A stretch of DNA of 48,361 nucleotides from Xanthobacteraceae bacterium (GCA_019745775.1 JAIESR010000022.1:1-48361), one strand, 5' to 3'. Counted from the stretch's first letter, positions 1 to 8,801 are shown. The notes: generated by a model from the sequence alone, not told the origin. Numbers and translations are program-made.

Positions 1-130
1 TGACTCCGATCCCCTTCCAAAAACGAATCAGGATCGTATTGTCAGCTCGGAAAATTAATGAGTTTTGACCCTAGTTTGAGCGATGGCCGGGGAAGCGAGC
101 GTTTAGTGAGTCCCGAGAGCTTGGTGAGTT
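1..130. other. Upstream intergenic region at window edge
   Basis: No convincing gene lies here. The window opens with TGA, which could be the last codon of a gene outside the window, but nothing else supports that. The sequence is a little richer in A and T than its surroundings around 40-60 and probably carries the promoter of the inhibitor gene that starts at 131. I could not identify a specific -35/-10 pair. Confidence 0.4.
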
Positions 131-820
131 ATGGTGCGTAGCCTTGCGTTGCTGGCGGCTCTGATCCTGACAGCATTGCCCGGCTGGGCGCGCGCCGAAG
201 GCGCCGTCAACGAGGCCGCACAGGCCATGGTCGGCGGCTGGGAAATTTCCAATGCCGACCGCGACCGCCGCTGTCCGCTGGTGTTCAGCGTCGAGCCCGC
301 GCCCGGCGGCTACAAGGTCGACTTCGAGCCGGTCTGTACCGGCGCGTTTCCCATTCTCGGCGACGTCGTGGCCTGGGGCTTTGGTCCGAAGGATATGCTG
401 CGGCTGCTGGACGCCAAGGGTGCCGCCTTGATGGCGTTCACCGAAGTCGAGAACGGAATGTTCGAATCCGAGCGTGGCGCCGAGGGCTTGCTGTTCCTGC
501 AAACCCAGGCATCGCTGAAGGTCGAGACCCGCACCGCCGAGCAGATTGTCGGCGACTGGAACCTGTTGCGCGAGGCCGACAAGCCGCTCTGCCGGCTGAC
601 GCTGTCGAATACCGCGAGCGGCGACGACGCGTTCCGCGTTATCGTGAAGCCGGGCTGCGACAAGGCGATCGCCACCTTCAATCCCTCGACCTGGCGCCTC
701 GACGGCGACCAGCTGATGCTGACCGGGCGCGGCGGCTCGTGGCGGTTCTCCGAAAGCGACGCCACGGTCTGGGAGCGCGTGCCACTCAGCACCGACCCGC
801 TCTTGCTGGTGCGACAGTGA
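131..820 (+). CDS. Exported AprI/Inh-type metalloprotease inhibitor, two tandem domains
   Basis: A 229-residue protein with a clear Sec signal peptide (hydrophobic 5-20, cleavage near ARA-EG). The mature part is two copies of an inhibitor-like domain, about residues 30-130 and 135-229. Each opens with a (M/I)VG-x-W motif (VGGWEI, VGDWNL) and holds a pair of cysteines (RRCPL/VCTG and PLCRL/PGCDK). The second ends in the LTGRGG-x-W-x-F strand typical of the AprI/Inh/Omp19 beta-barrel family. Single-domain members are about half this length, so this is a duplication. By analogy it would protect periplasmic or envelope proteins from serralysin-like or host proteases; no such protease is encoded in the window. 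A long antisense frame across the same stretch has no recognisable features. Confidence 0.8.
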   Translation: MVRSLALLAALILTALPGWARAEGAVNEAAQAMVGGWEISNADRDRRCPLVFSVEPAPGGYKVDFEPVCTGAFPILGDVVAWGFGPKDMLRLLDAKGAALMAFTEVENGMFESERGAEGLLFLQTQASLKVETRTAEQIVGDWNLLREADKPLCRLTLSNTASGDDAFRVIVKPGCDKAIATFNPSTWRLDGDQLMLTGRGGSWRFSESDATVWERVPLSTDPLLLVRQ

Positions 821-884
821 GGCGGTTGACCTCGTCCGCCGCGGCTTCTTGAGTATCCCGGATACCTGACTCAGGGAGACTAGC

Positions 885-1913
885 ATGCGGTTTACCGGAC
901 CGGCGGCTGTTGCGCTTGCGGCCTTGATTGCCGTGGCATCGAACGCGGCGAAGGCCGAAACCGCCGGCGATTTCTACAAGGGCAAGACCGTGACGCTGAT
1001 CGCGGGCTTCCCGCCCGGCGGCGGCTACGACACCTATGTGCGGGTGCTGGCCCGCCACTACGGGCGCTTCCTGCCGGGCCAGCCCAACGTCATCGCCTCC
1101 AATATGCCCGGTGCCGGCTCGCTGACGGCGGCGAACACCATCTATGCCAAATACGCGCCCGACGGGCTCGCGCTCGCGATGTTCGCGTCGTCGGCGGCGA
1201 TGGAGCCCTTGATCGGCAACAAGTCGGCGCTGTTCGATCCCGCGAAATTCTCCTGGATCGGCTCGATGTCGCAGGACGTCGCCTATTGCGGCGTCTGGGC
1301 ACATCCGGGCCGCGCCACCACCTTCGACGAGATGCTGACCAACGAGACGATCATCGGCGGTGGCGCGCCGGCGGCGATCACCTATCAGCATCCGATGGTG
1401 CTCAAGAACGTGCTTAAGGCGAACTTCAAGGTGATCCAGGGCTACAAGGGTACGCGCGACATCAACATCGCCATGCAGCGCGGCGAGGTCGACGGCACTT
1501 GCGGCATGTTCGGCTCGTCGGTGAATTCGCAGTTCGGGGCCGAGGTGAAAGACGGCCGCATGAAGCTGTTCATCCAGATGGGCAGCAAACGCTCGGACGC
1601 GCTCGGCAAGGTCCCAAGCGTGTTCGACTACGCCAAGACCGACGAGGACCGGGCGATCCTGCAATTCCATTTCGGCCAATTGCTGCTGGGACGCCCGCTT
1701 GCCGGCCCGCCCGGCATCCCGGCCGAGCGCCTGGCGATCCTGCGCAAGGCGCTGTTCGACACCATGAAGGATCCGGAGTTCATGGCGGAGGCGACCAAGG
1801 CCGGCCTCGATATCGACCCGGTAACCCCGGACGAGGTGATGGGGCTGCTCAAGCAGTTTTCCGCCTTCTCGCCGGCTATCCTGGAGAAAGCCAAGGACGC
1901 CATGGGGCGCTAG
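885..1913 (+). CDS. Bug-type tripartite tricarboxylate receptor-like binding protein
   Basis: 342 residues. A Sec signal peptide (about 1-24, ending AAKAE) is followed by FYKGKTVTLI and the glycine-rich ligand loop GFPPGGGYDTY. NMPGAGSLTAAN follows, which corresponds to the Bug-family N-terminal lobe. It is predicted to be a periplasmic Venus-flytrap receptor for a carboxylate-like ligand. The start is supported by GGGAG about 8 nt upstream of ATG. No TctA/TctB membrane genes are nearby, so it is an orphan receptor. It shares the FYKGK variant N-terminus with the protein at 4832-5911, which places both in the same divergent subfamily. The downstream neighbour is a flavin monooxygenase, so the ligand may be an aromatic acid; that is only inference from position. 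Confidence 0.85.
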   Translation: MRFTGPAAVALAALIAVASNAAKAETAGDFYKGKTVTLIAGFPPGGGYDTYVRVLARHYGRFLPGQPNVIASNMPGAGSLTAANTIYAKYAPDGLALAMFASSAAMEPLIGNKSALFDPAKFSWIGSMSQDVAYCGVWAHPGRATTFDEMLTNETIIGGGAPAAITYQHPMVLKNVLKANFKVIQGYKGTRDINIAMQRGEVDGTCGMFGSSVNSQFGAEVKDGRMKLFIQMGSKRSDALGKVPSVFDYAKTDEDRAILQFHFGQLLLGRPLAGPPGIPAERLAILRKALFDTMKDPEFMAEATKAGLDIDPVTPDEVMGLLKQFSAFSPAILEKAKDAMGR

Positions 1914-1939
1914 CCGATTGAGCCTACGATGCTGCAGCG

Positions 1940-1993
1940 AACTCGGTACGTTCCCTCTCCCAACGGGGAGAGGGAGCAGGCCGCCGCCGCGGC
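1940..1993. repeat. Short form of GC-rich palindromic repeat
   Basis: The core 1953-1974 folds as a 9-bp CCCTCTCCC/GGGAGAGGG hairpin. It is flanked on the left by an ACTCGGT motif and on the right by GCCGCCGCCGCGGC. The same flanks bound the longer copies at 16383 and 27236, so this looks like a collapsed copy of the same element. It lies between two genes on the same strand and has no T-run, so a terminator role is not indicated. Confidence 0.75.
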
Positions 1994-2035
1994 GACCGCT
2001 TCGGCCCACGACGATCTCGCGGTAGTGTAGGGCGC

Positions 2036-3505
2036 ATGCTGGCGACGGGGCGGCAGAAACATGAGCGTATGCGCGACGGCCGCGTCGTCTATATCGGCGC
2101 CGAGCGCGTCGACGACGTTACCGCGCATCCCGCGTTCCGGCGCGGTGCCGAGACGGTGGCCGCGCTCTACGACCTGAAGGCCGATCCGGCGCAGGCCGAC
2201 CTGTTCGCTTACGAAGAGAACGGCGAGCGCTATGCGCTGCAGTGGCTGCGCTGCCGCACCCGCGACGATCTCGCGCGCCGCATGCGCGCGCTGCGCGCCA
2301 CCGCCGAGGCGACCTACGGCTTCATCGGCCGCTCCCCCGAGCAGGTCGCGGGCCTGATCACCGGGCTCGCGATGAACCCGTCGGTGCTGGAGAACCTCCG
2401 CGCCGGCTTCGGCGAGAATCTCCTTCGCTTCTACGAGCGCGCGCGCCGCGACGATCTCTATCTCTGCTTCGCGGTGACGCCGCCGACCGGCATGCGCGCC
2501 ACCGAGTTGTTCCCCGGCCAGGAACGCGACGATCCGAACCTGCAGGTGATCGCCGAGGACGACACGGGCGTCACCGTGTCGGGCATGAAGATGCTTGCCA
2601 CCAGCGCGGTCTATGCCGATGAGATCCTGATCGGCAACCTCACGCCGATCGCGGAGAAATTCAAGGCCGAGGCGATCACCGCGGCGCTGCCGCTCAATGC
2701 CCCCGGCCTCACGCTTTGGTCGCGGCAGCCCTACGCGCAGCCGGTGAAGCAGGAGGCCGACTATCCCTTGTCCTATCGCTTCGACGAGACCGACAGCGTG
2801 CTCGTCTGCGACCGCGTCAGGATTCCGTGGGAGCGCGTGTTCCTGCACAATGACGCCGTCATGTCGCGGCGCATCTACACCGAGACGCCGGCGAACTGCT
2901 ACCAGAACCACCATTCCAACATCCGCTTCTGGGTGAAGCTCGGCCTGATCGTGGGGCTCGCGAGCCGCATTACGCTGGCGAACGGCATCGACAAGGTGCC
3001 GGCCGTGCGAGAAGTTCTCGGCCGCTTCGCCGCGCTGGAAGCGACCATCGGCGGCCTGGTGCAGGGCCAGATCGAGGCGTTCGAGGAGTGGCCGAAGGGC
3101 TACGCCACGCCCAACCGTCGCATCATGTATGCCGCACTCAACTGGTGCCAGGAGCACCACACCGAGATCGTCGACATGCTGCGCACCCTGCTCGGCGGCA
3201 TTCCGCTGTTGATGCCGGCGTCGATCGACGTGATGGCCGACGATGCGCTGCGGTCGACCTTCGAGCGCTGGTGGAAGACGCCGTCGATCGAGGCTCTGGA
3301 ACGCTACAAGCTCTACAAGCTCGCCTGGGACATCGTCGGCTCCGAATTCGCCGGCCGTCACATGCTGTACGAGAAATTCTATGCCGGCAATTCATTGATC
3401 GTGCGCAACCAGTCGGACCGCGAAGCCCCGTGGGAGCGGTTTCACGGCATCGTGGATGGGCTGTTGCAGGGCGTTGAGTCGCCAAAGCCGCCGGAACGCA
3501 AATGA
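2036..3505 (+). CDS. HpaB/PvcC-family flavin-dependent monooxygenase
   Basis: 489 residues, full length for the 4-hydroxyphenylacetate 3-monooxygenase oxygenase-component family. The N-terminus (TGRQ...RMRDGRVVYIGAERVDD) is the usual family opening and supports this start. The central part carries the acyl-CoA-dehydrogenase-like flavin site (ATSAVYADEIL, then DRVRIPWERVF), and the C-terminal domain is helical. Members use reduced FAD from a separate reductase to hydroxylate phenols. No HpaC-type reductase is present here, so reductant must come from elsewhere in the genome. The specific substrate cannot be read from sequence. The gene follows the Bug-type receptor at 885 with a palindromic repeat between them. 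Confidence 0.85.
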   Translation: MLATGRQKHERMRDGRVVYIGAERVDDVTAHPAFRRGAETVAALYDLKADPAQADLFAYEENGERYALQWLRCRTRDDLARRMRALRATAEATYGFIGRSPEQVAGLITGLAMNPSVLENLRAGFGENLLRFYERARRDDLYLCFAVTPPTGMRATELFPGQERDDPNLQVIAEDDTGVTVSGMKMLATSAVYADEILIGNLTPIAEKFKAEAITAALPLNAPGLTLWSRQPYAQPVKQEADYPLSYRFDETDSVLVCDRVRIPWERVFLHNDAVMSRRIYTETPANCYQNHHSNIRFWVKLGLIVGLASRITLANGIDKVPAVREVLGRFAALEATIGGLVQGQIEAFEEWPKGYATPNRRIMYAALNWCQEHHTEIVDMLRTLLGGIPLLMPASIDVMADDALRSTFERWWKTPSIEALERYKLYKLAWDIVGSEFAGRHMLYEKFYAGNSLIVRNQSDREAPWERFHGIVDGLLQGVESPKPPERK

Positions 3506-3548
3506 CGGCGCCGCGTTACCATCGCGGCATTGTCAGGAACCAGGCGAG

Positions 3549-3713
3549 ATGGCGACAAAACGCAAGCGGGCCAGTAAGCGGGTGGTGAAGGCGGGCAACG
3601 CGCGCCGGCGCGAACAGACCAAGCGAATGGAAAAGGCGAACACGGCTCAGCAAGGCAGCCGCGCCAATGTTCGTCAGAACACGACACCGCAAGGTCACGC
3701 ACGTCCCAAGTAG
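3549..3713 (+). CDS. Small very basic protein, unknown function
   Basis: A 54-residue protein opening MATKRKRASKRVV and rich in Lys, Arg, Gln and Asn, with no hydrophobic segment. The ATG at 3549 follows a weak purine stretch (AGGCGAG). I recall similar short Lys/Arg-rich hypothetical proteins in Bradyrhizobium-like genomes but no function for them. Its charge would suit nucleic-acid binding. It lies 43 nt after the monooxygenase and converges on the hydrolase at 3742. A frame reading in from upstream overlaps the monooxygenase and is less likely. Confidence 0.55.
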   Translation: MATKRKRASKRVVKAGNARRREQTKRMEKANTAQQGSRANVRQNTTPQGHARPK

Positions 3714-3741
3714 CGGGAACGCGCGTCGACGCCGACGATGT

Positions 3742-4563
3742 TCAACGCGTCGCGCCGTCGAGTACGCGCGCGATCACCGGATTTACCAGGTCAGGACGCG
3801 CCAGCGGTGCCATGTGTCCCCCGGACGGCACCTCGTGCAGGTGCCATTCCGGATAGGCCTTCGCCAGCAAATCGACGATCGCGCGCGTCGGTATGCGGCT
3901 GTCGGCGGCGCGGATCACGTGCACCGGCGCCGTGATGGCGCTCCAGCCCTCGAGCGGGCGAAGGCCGCTTGCGGCCATCGCCCATTCGTGCACGACCGGC
4001 GGCAGCATCGCGAGCGTGTTCTGCCGGCGTTCCTCCGGCATCGCCGCGAAGCTGCCGGGGCGGGCCCAGTAGTCGACGAAACACTCGCCGGCGGCGCTCC
4101 AGTCGCCGACCTTCGCCAGTTCGTCGAAGCGTTGTGCGAGCGTCACGATCTCTTCATAGGCCTCGGCGGGGCCGTGGGTCGCGAGGTGGCCGAACAGGAT
4201 CGGCTCGAACACGATCACGACGCGCACGCGATGGCCGAGCCGCGCGGCGGCTTCGAGCGCGACCAAGCCACCGAGCGAATGCCCGACCAGCGCGACGGGC
4301 CCGCCCGCCAGCCCCGCCGCCGCGACGACGAGCTCCGCCTGATCCGCGGCGGTCAGCGGCCGTGCCGCCGGCCAGGCGGCGGTGCCGCCGTAGCCGAACA
4401 GGTTCACCGCGATGACGCGGTAGCGGTCTTTCAGGCTGTCGGTGAGCGCCCGCCATTGGCGAAGCCCGCTCGCCGAGCTGTGGATCAGGATCACCACCGG
4501 CCCGGAACCGGTATCCGTGATGTCGAGATCGTAGGCTCCGGCCTTGATCACCGGCATGGTCAA
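3742..4563 (-). CDS. Alpha/beta-fold hydrolase
   Basis: 273 residues, no signal peptide, so cytoplasmic. The fold is clear: oxyanion strand VVILIHSSAS near residue 30, nucleophile elbow GHSLGG around 100, an acid in RAADSRIP and the catalytic histidine in GGHMAPL near the C-terminus. This is a complete Ser-Asp-His set in a protein of normal length for the esterase/C-C hydrolase/haloperoxidase-like group. The substrate cannot be assigned. It is transcribed toward the small basic gene at 3549. Confidence 0.85.
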   Translation of the reverse strand: MTMPVIKAGAYDLDITDTGSGPVVILIHSSASGLRQWRALTDSLKDRYRVIAVNLFGYGGTAAWPAARPLTAADQAELVVAAAGLAGGPVALVGHSLGGLVALEAAARLGHRVRVVIVFEPILFGHLATHGPAEAYEEIVTLAQRFDELAKVGDWSAAGECFVDYWARPGSFAAMPEERRQNTLAMLPPVVHEWAMAASGLRPLEGWSAITAPVHVIRAADSRIPTRAIVDLLAKAYPEWHLHEVPSGGHMAPLARPDLVNPVIARVLDGATR

Positions 4564-4686
4564 TTCCCGTGTCGTACTTTGGTGTCAACGTCGCCCTGGC
4601 ATGAACCAAATCGCCGCCCGCGACACTAAGGGTGAAGGCCAATGCCACCCTGTGGTGGCTCAGTACCGTGCGTGAGGTCCAATGCC

Positions 4687-4776
4687 ATGATTTCCGCCAT
4701 TCCCGTCGAATTCATCTGGCTGACCGTAATCGTCGCGATGACCATGGCCGGCATTGTGGCCGCCACCGCCGAATAG
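4687..4776 (+). CDS. Candidate 29-residue single-pass membrane peptide
   Basis: A very short frame that starts with ATG 9 nt after GAGG (4674-4677) and ends at TAG. It encodes a hydrophobic helix of about 20 residues (PVEFIWLTVIVAMTMAGIVA) with an acidic end. Third codon positions are mostly G or C, like neighbouring genes. It sits between the start of the hydrolase (4563, minus strand) and the end of the binding protein (4832, minus strand). I do not recognise a family. The ribosome site, composition and clean membrane helix support it, but its length means chance is not excluded. Confidence 0.45.
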   Translation: MISAIPVEFIWLTVIVAMTMAGIVAATAE

Positions 4777-4831
4777 GTTTCGCGACCAAGACAGCGGAAG
4801 CGGATATGCCGATCCGGCATCGACGTGTCGC

Positions 4832-5911
4832 TCAATGCGCGGCCTTGATGTAGTCGGCCACGAATTCCCGGATCTGGGGACTGACGACCAGCGCCGCGCG
4901 CACCTTGTCGTTGGTTTGCGGTCCGGCCTCGTATTCTGGCACATAGCCGATCGTCTTGATGACGTCCTCGGCAAAACCCTTGTCGTGCTCGAGCCGGCCG
5001 AGCGCCGCGCGCAGCGCCACGACGGCCGCCGCAGGCGCACCGGGCGGCAGCGCGAACAGCCGTTGCATTGTGCCGTTCAGCGTGGTCAGCGCGAGATAGG
5101 TCTCCCATTTGACGCCGGACGGCGACGCGCCGCCTTTCACGCGCTTGTAGAACTCCTGGTACGGCTCGATCGGCAGGCCCTCGACCTGCCGTGAATTGCT
5201 GAAGGTCCGGCCGTCCCACATCGGATCGACGAACAGCGGGATCACGCTGCCATGTCTCACCATGGTCGGCTCGATGGTGCCGCGATAGCCCGGCGTCGTC
5301 GCCGCGGAGAAGTGCACCTCGTTGCGCTGAACCGCAAGCTGCACGCGCTCGCCGCTGCGATAACCGGTGACGTGACGGAACGGCACGCCCAGGATGTCGA
5401 GTGTGAGCCGGATGGCGAGATCGCGCCCCGTGGTGTTGGCGATGCCGCCCGAAACCAGACCTTGCGCCTTGAGCAGGTCGGCCGGCTGCCGGATGCCGGG
5501 CGCGACGTCGGTGCGCACGTAGTACACCACCGTGCCGCCCTGGAAACCGATGAACTCATAATTGCGATAATCGAGACGGAAAAGCTGCGGCTGGCTTGCG
5601 AAATTCCAGGCGCTGCCGGTGAGATAGCCGAACACCGTGCCGTCCTTGGGCGCGACCTCGCCGAGGTATTGCGTGCCGTTGACCCCGCCCGCGCCGGAGA
5701 TGTTCTGTACGATCACCTGCGGCTGGCCGTCGATATGCCTGGCGAAGTGGCGTGCAAACACCCGCCCCTCGATGTCGGGCGCGGACCCGGCATCGAAGTT
5801 GATCAGAACGGTGAGACGCTTGCCCTTGTAGAACGGTTCCTGCGCGAGCGCGGGAGACACGGCGAGGCCGAGACCGAGGCCGATCAAGACGACATGTCGA
5901 TTGATGAACAT
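4832..5911 (-). CDS. Bug-type tricarboxylate receptor-like binding protein
   Basis: 359 residues with a Sec signal peptide (MFINRHVVLIG..., cleavage near ALA-QE). The mature start FYKGKRLTVLINFDAGS and the later NISGAGGVNGTQYLG are Bug-family lobe-1 motifs, in the same variant form as the protein at 885. The predicted role is periplasmic capture of an organic acid or related ligand. No TctAB permease genes are adjacent, so it is another orphan receptor. Its start faces the FAH-family gene at 6033 across about 120 nt, a divergent arrangement that may share a control region. Confidence 0.82.
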   Translation of the reverse strand: MFINRHVVLIGLGLGLAVSPALAQEPFYKGKRLTVLINFDAGSAPDIEGRVFARHFARHIDGQPQVIVQNISGAGGVNGTQYLGEVAPKDGTVFGYLTGSAWNFASQPQLFRLDYRNYEFIGFQGGTVVYYVRTDVAPGIRQPADLLKAQGLVSGGIANTTGRDLAIRLTLDILGVPFRHVTGYRSGERVQLAVQRNEVHFSAATTPGYRGTIEPTMVRHGSVIPLFVDPMWDGRTFSNSRQVEGLPIEPYQEFYKRVKGGASPSGVKWETYLALTTLNGTMQRLFALPPGAPAAAVVALRAALGRLEHDKGFAEDVIKTIGYVPEYEAGPQTNDKVRAALVVSPQIREFVADYIKAAH

Positions 5912-6032
5912 GTTGATTCTACCTTCAACTTTGCGACCGCATCTCGCCGTGCGATAATTCGCACGACACTATAGAGGTGCCGCGATTGGCCGCAACGCTG
6001 CATGCGCGTTGCGTGCGTCCAGGAAGGTCCGG

Positions 6033-6905
6033 ATGCGCATCTGCCGCTTTGACAATGATCGCTTGGGTATCGTCGCGAATGGCCTGGTGCATGACGTTAC
6101 CGCCATTCAGGAGCGGATCAGGGCGGCGACACCCTATGTCGCAAAAGGCGATGCGATCATTGCCGCGCTGCCTGAGTGGCGGGATCGCCTGGCCGCCGAA
6201 GCGAAGAACACGCCTGGGGTCCCCGTCGCCGAAGTGAGGCTTCTGTCGCCGGTCGCGCGTCCCTCCAAGGCCGTGGCCGCGCCGACAAACTATGCCGACC
6301 ACATCGCAGAAATGGCGGCCGCGCGCGTCGCGAGCGGATCGAAGCACACGGCGAAGATCGGTACCGACGGCATTTTCCTCAAGGCAGCCTCGTCCATCGT
6401 CGGGCCGTCGGAGGGGATTCCGGTGCGCTTCCCGGATCGCCGCACCGACCACGAGCTCGAGCTCGTCATCGTCATCGGCAAGCAGGGGACCGACATCAGC
6501 CATGACAAGGCGCTCGACCATGTCGCCGGCTATTGCCTCGGCCTCGACATGACGATCCGCGGACCGGAGGATCGGAGCTTCCGGAAATCACCCGATGGCT
6601 ATGCGGTGCTGGGCCCCTGGATGGTCACCGCCGACGAGATCGCCAATCCCGATGATGTCCCGCTGCTGCTCAAGGTGAACGGCGACGTCCGCCAGCAGAG
6701 CAACACCAGCCATCTGGTGTATGGCATCCGCCGCCTGATCGAGTTTGCCTCGTCCTTCTATACGCTCTATCCGGGCGACGTTTACTACACTGGCACGCCA
6801 AGCGGTGTCGGTCCCGTAAAGGCGGGCGACGTCATCACCCTCGAAAGTCCGCTCATCGGCGCGATGACTGTGGCGGTTCGCGCGCATGTGTGCGGGCAGT
6901 CCTGA
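6033..6905 (+). CDS. Fumarylacetoacetate hydrolase-family protein
   Basis: 290 residues. The ATG at 6033 has AGGAAGG 5 nt upstream and is preferred over an ATG 24 nt earlier. The C-terminal two thirds is an FAH domain: NYADHIAEM, the metal-binding DHELELVIVIGK, then YCLGLDMTIRG, and the closing YTGTPSGVG with PGDVYYTG just before it. The family includes fumarylacetoacetases, 2-hydroxyhepta-dienedioate isomerases and ureidoglycolate-lyase-like enzymes acting at the end of aromatic-acid or related routes; the exact reaction is not visible. It is followed after 20 nt by the SGNH hydrolase, so the two are probably co-transcribed. Confidence 0.85.
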   Translation: MRICRFDNDRLGIVANGLVHDVTAIQERIRAATPYVAKGDAIIAALPEWRDRLAAEAKNTPGVPVAEVRLLSPVARPSKAVAAPTNYADHIAEMAAARVASGSKHTAKIGTDGIFLKAASSIVGPSEGIPVRFPDRRTDHELELVIVIGKQGTDISHDKALDHVAGYCLGLDMTIRGPEDRSFRKSPDGYAVLGPWMVTADEIANPDDVPLLLKVNGDVRQQSNTSHLVYGIRRLIEFASSFYTLYPGDVYYTGTPSGVGPVKAGDVITLESPLIGAMTVAVRAHVCGQS

Positions 6906-6925
6906 GAACACCAAGGGGAGACAGC

Positions 6926-7750
6926 ATGAGCCCACGCTGCCGTGCCAAAGTGCAAGGCTCAATCGCCGCCCTGGGAGTGGCCGCGCTGGTCCTGGTCTCA
7001 TCCGCCGCGCTGAGCCAGACAGTGCAGACGCCGGTGGTGAAGCACTCGCCGGTCGAGACGCCGAAGCGGGTTTTGTTTCTCGGCAACAGCCTCGTCTATT
7101 ACAACGGCGCGCTGCAGACGCATACGCACCGGATCGCGGCCGCCGCGACCCCGCCGATCCAGGTGAGAGACGGGTTCAAATCCGTGCATATCACCGGCGC
7201 TTATCTGCACCACTATCCGATCGAGTTCCTGGTGAACCCCGCCAATGTGGGCTTCAAGGAACCGTTCGAGATCGTGGTCCTGGCCGGCAGCATCCAGGAG
7301 GCGATGACCGATGCGGCGCGCGCCAAGTATCGGCAGACGGTGATCGCGTTCGACGCGGTGATCAAGAAGCACGGCGGCAAGACCGCGCTGCTCTGGCTGC
7401 CGGCGGTGGTGAAGCCCAATCCGCTCGCCGACAGCGACATGTTCGGCAAGACGCAGGACATGATGCTGTCGGTCGGCAATGAAGTCGGCGCGCTGATCAT
7501 TCCGGTCGGGCTCGCGTATCACGAAGCCTACCGGCAACGGCCGGGCATCAAGCTGCAAATGGGCTACGACGGCAGCCACCCGACTGTCGCGGGCCAGTAT
7601 CTCGCCGGTGCCGTGGTCTACGGCAGCCTCTACGGCAAATCGGCGGTGGGCAATCCCTACGATTATTTCGGCGCGCTCGACAAGGACACGAAGGACTTCG
7701 TGCAGCGCGTCGCGGACGAGACGGTGCGGAAGTTTTTCGGGCGCGACTAG
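6926..7750 (+). CDS. Exported SGNH/GDSL-type hydrolase
   Basis: 274 residues from the ATG at 6926, which follows AAGGGGAG. The signal peptide covers about 1-31 (AALVLVSSAALSQ). The catalytic serine is in block I as FLGNSLVYYNG (Ser55), and the Asp-x-x-His pair of block V is DGSHPTVAG (Asp215, His218). Both are in the order expected of SGNH esterases. The enzyme should act in the periplasm on an ester or acetylated carbohydrate; the substrate is unknown. The start lies just 20 nt after the FAH-family gene, with the DUF3616-like gene 64 nt downstream, which suggests a three-gene unit. Confidence 0.78.
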   Translation: MSPRCRAKVQGSIAALGVAALVLVSSAALSQTVQTPVVKHSPVETPKRVLFLGNSLVYYNGALQTHTHRIAAAATPPIQVRDGFKSVHITGAYLHHYPIEFLVNPANVGFKEPFEIVVLAGSIQEAMTDAARAKYRQTVIAFDAVIKKHGGKTALLWLPAVVKPNPLADSDMFGKTQDMMLSVGNEVGALIIPVGLAYHEAYRQRPGIKLQMGYDGSHPTVAGQYLAGAVVYGSLYGKSAVGNPYDYFGALDKDTKDFVQRVADETVRKFFGRD

Positions 7751-7814
7751 TGGTCTGACGCCAACGGTCGAGAGCCCCACGGCTGGCCGCGTGCGGCGCT
7801 CGGGGAGGGAATTC

Positions 7815-8801
7815 ATGCATCGTATCGCCGTTCAGACGACTATCCTCATGGCGCTTTGCTGGGGCACGAGCTTCGCGCAGCAAGGCCCTGCGGTGCGGCA
7901 TTATCCGGACATGTGCGACGCTTCGGCGGCCGTCGCTCTGGATGAAAACTATTTCATCGTTGCAGGCGACGAAGACAACATTCTGCGCGTCCATCGGCGA
8001 GACAAGCCGGGTGAGCCGCTACGGTTTGACCTTTCGGGCCCGCTGAAGATCGCGTCGCAAAATCCCGAGATGGATATCGAAGGCGCCGCACGGATCGGAA
8101 AGACCGTGTACTGGATCACGTCGCATGGCCAGAACAGGAATGCCAAGAGCCGGCCCAATCGCCATCGGTTCTTCGCCACGGATATCTCGGTGACGAACGG
8201 CAAAGTCGAAATGAATATGCTTGGCTTTTATTCGGGCCTCCGAAACGATCTCATCAAGGCGCCTGCACTGGGCAAATACAACCTCGCGGCTGCGGCAGCG
8301 CTGGCGCCCGAAGCCAAGGGCGGCTTCAACATCGAAGGCCTCGCCGCGACGCCGGATGGAAAATTGCTGATCGGCTTTCGAAACCCCATTGTCGGAAGCG
8401 CCGCCCTCCTGGTGCCGCTCGACAATCCGCAGGATGTGATCAAGGGCGCGCAAGCCCGGTTTGGCGACCCCGTCGAACTGGCGCTCGGCGGGCGCGGCAT
8501 CCGCAGCATCGAATACAGCCCCGCATCGCGCGAGTATCTGATCGTTGCCGGACCGTTCGACGATGCGGGGACCTTTGCGCTCTATCGCTGGTCGGGTCGG
8601 CGGGACGACAGGGCCCCCAAGCCCATTCCGCAAGCGGTGTTCGGCGATTTGAGGCCGGAAGCCATGTTCTTCTATCCGAACAACTCGACAACCGTGCAAT
8701 TCCTGAGCGATGACGGTGGTGAGCCGATTGGCAAGCAGCAATGCAAGGATGCACCAAAAGCGATGCAGCGATTCAGGAGCTTGTCAGTCGACCTTCGTTG
8801 A
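7815..8801 (+). CDS. Exported DUF3616-like protein
   Basis: 328 residues. The ATG at 7815 has GGGGAGGGA just upstream. A signal peptide (1-21, ending SFA-QQ) precedes a repeated beta-strand pattern. The motifs EDNILRVHRR, MDIEGAA, VYWITSHGQNRN and FNIEGLAATPDGKLLIGFRNP resemble the DUF3616 family as I remember it, which is predicted to form a beta-propeller. Two IEG motifs (EMDIEGA, FNIEGLA) suggest repeated blades. The function of the family is not established. It probably belongs to the same unit as the SGNH hydrolase upstream. Confidence 0.72.
   Translation: MHRIAVQTTILMALCWGTSFAQQGPAVRHYPDMCDASAAVALDENYFIVAGDEDNILRVHRRDKPGEPLRFDLSGPLKIASQNPEMDIEGAARIGKTVYWITSHGQNRNAKSRPNRHRFFATDISVTNGKVEMNMLGFYSGLRNDLIKAPALGKYNLAAAAALAPEAKGGFNIEGLAATPDGKLLIGFRNPIVGSAALLVPLDNPQDVIKGAQARFGDPVELALGGRGIRSIEYSPASREYLIVAGPFDDAGTFALYRWSGRRDDRAPKPIPQAVFGDLRPEAMFFYPNNSTTVQFLSDDGGEPIGKQQCKDAPKAMQRFRSLSVDLR

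Noticed and set aside
71-886. Long minus-strand frame over the inhibitor gene
   Set aside because: It lacks family motifs and a ribosome site; the plus-strand frame has a signal peptide and two recognisable domains.
3456-3548. Longer start for the small basic protein
   Set aside because: The extension overlaps the monooxygenase end, and the ATG at 3549 begins the Lys/Arg-rich part.
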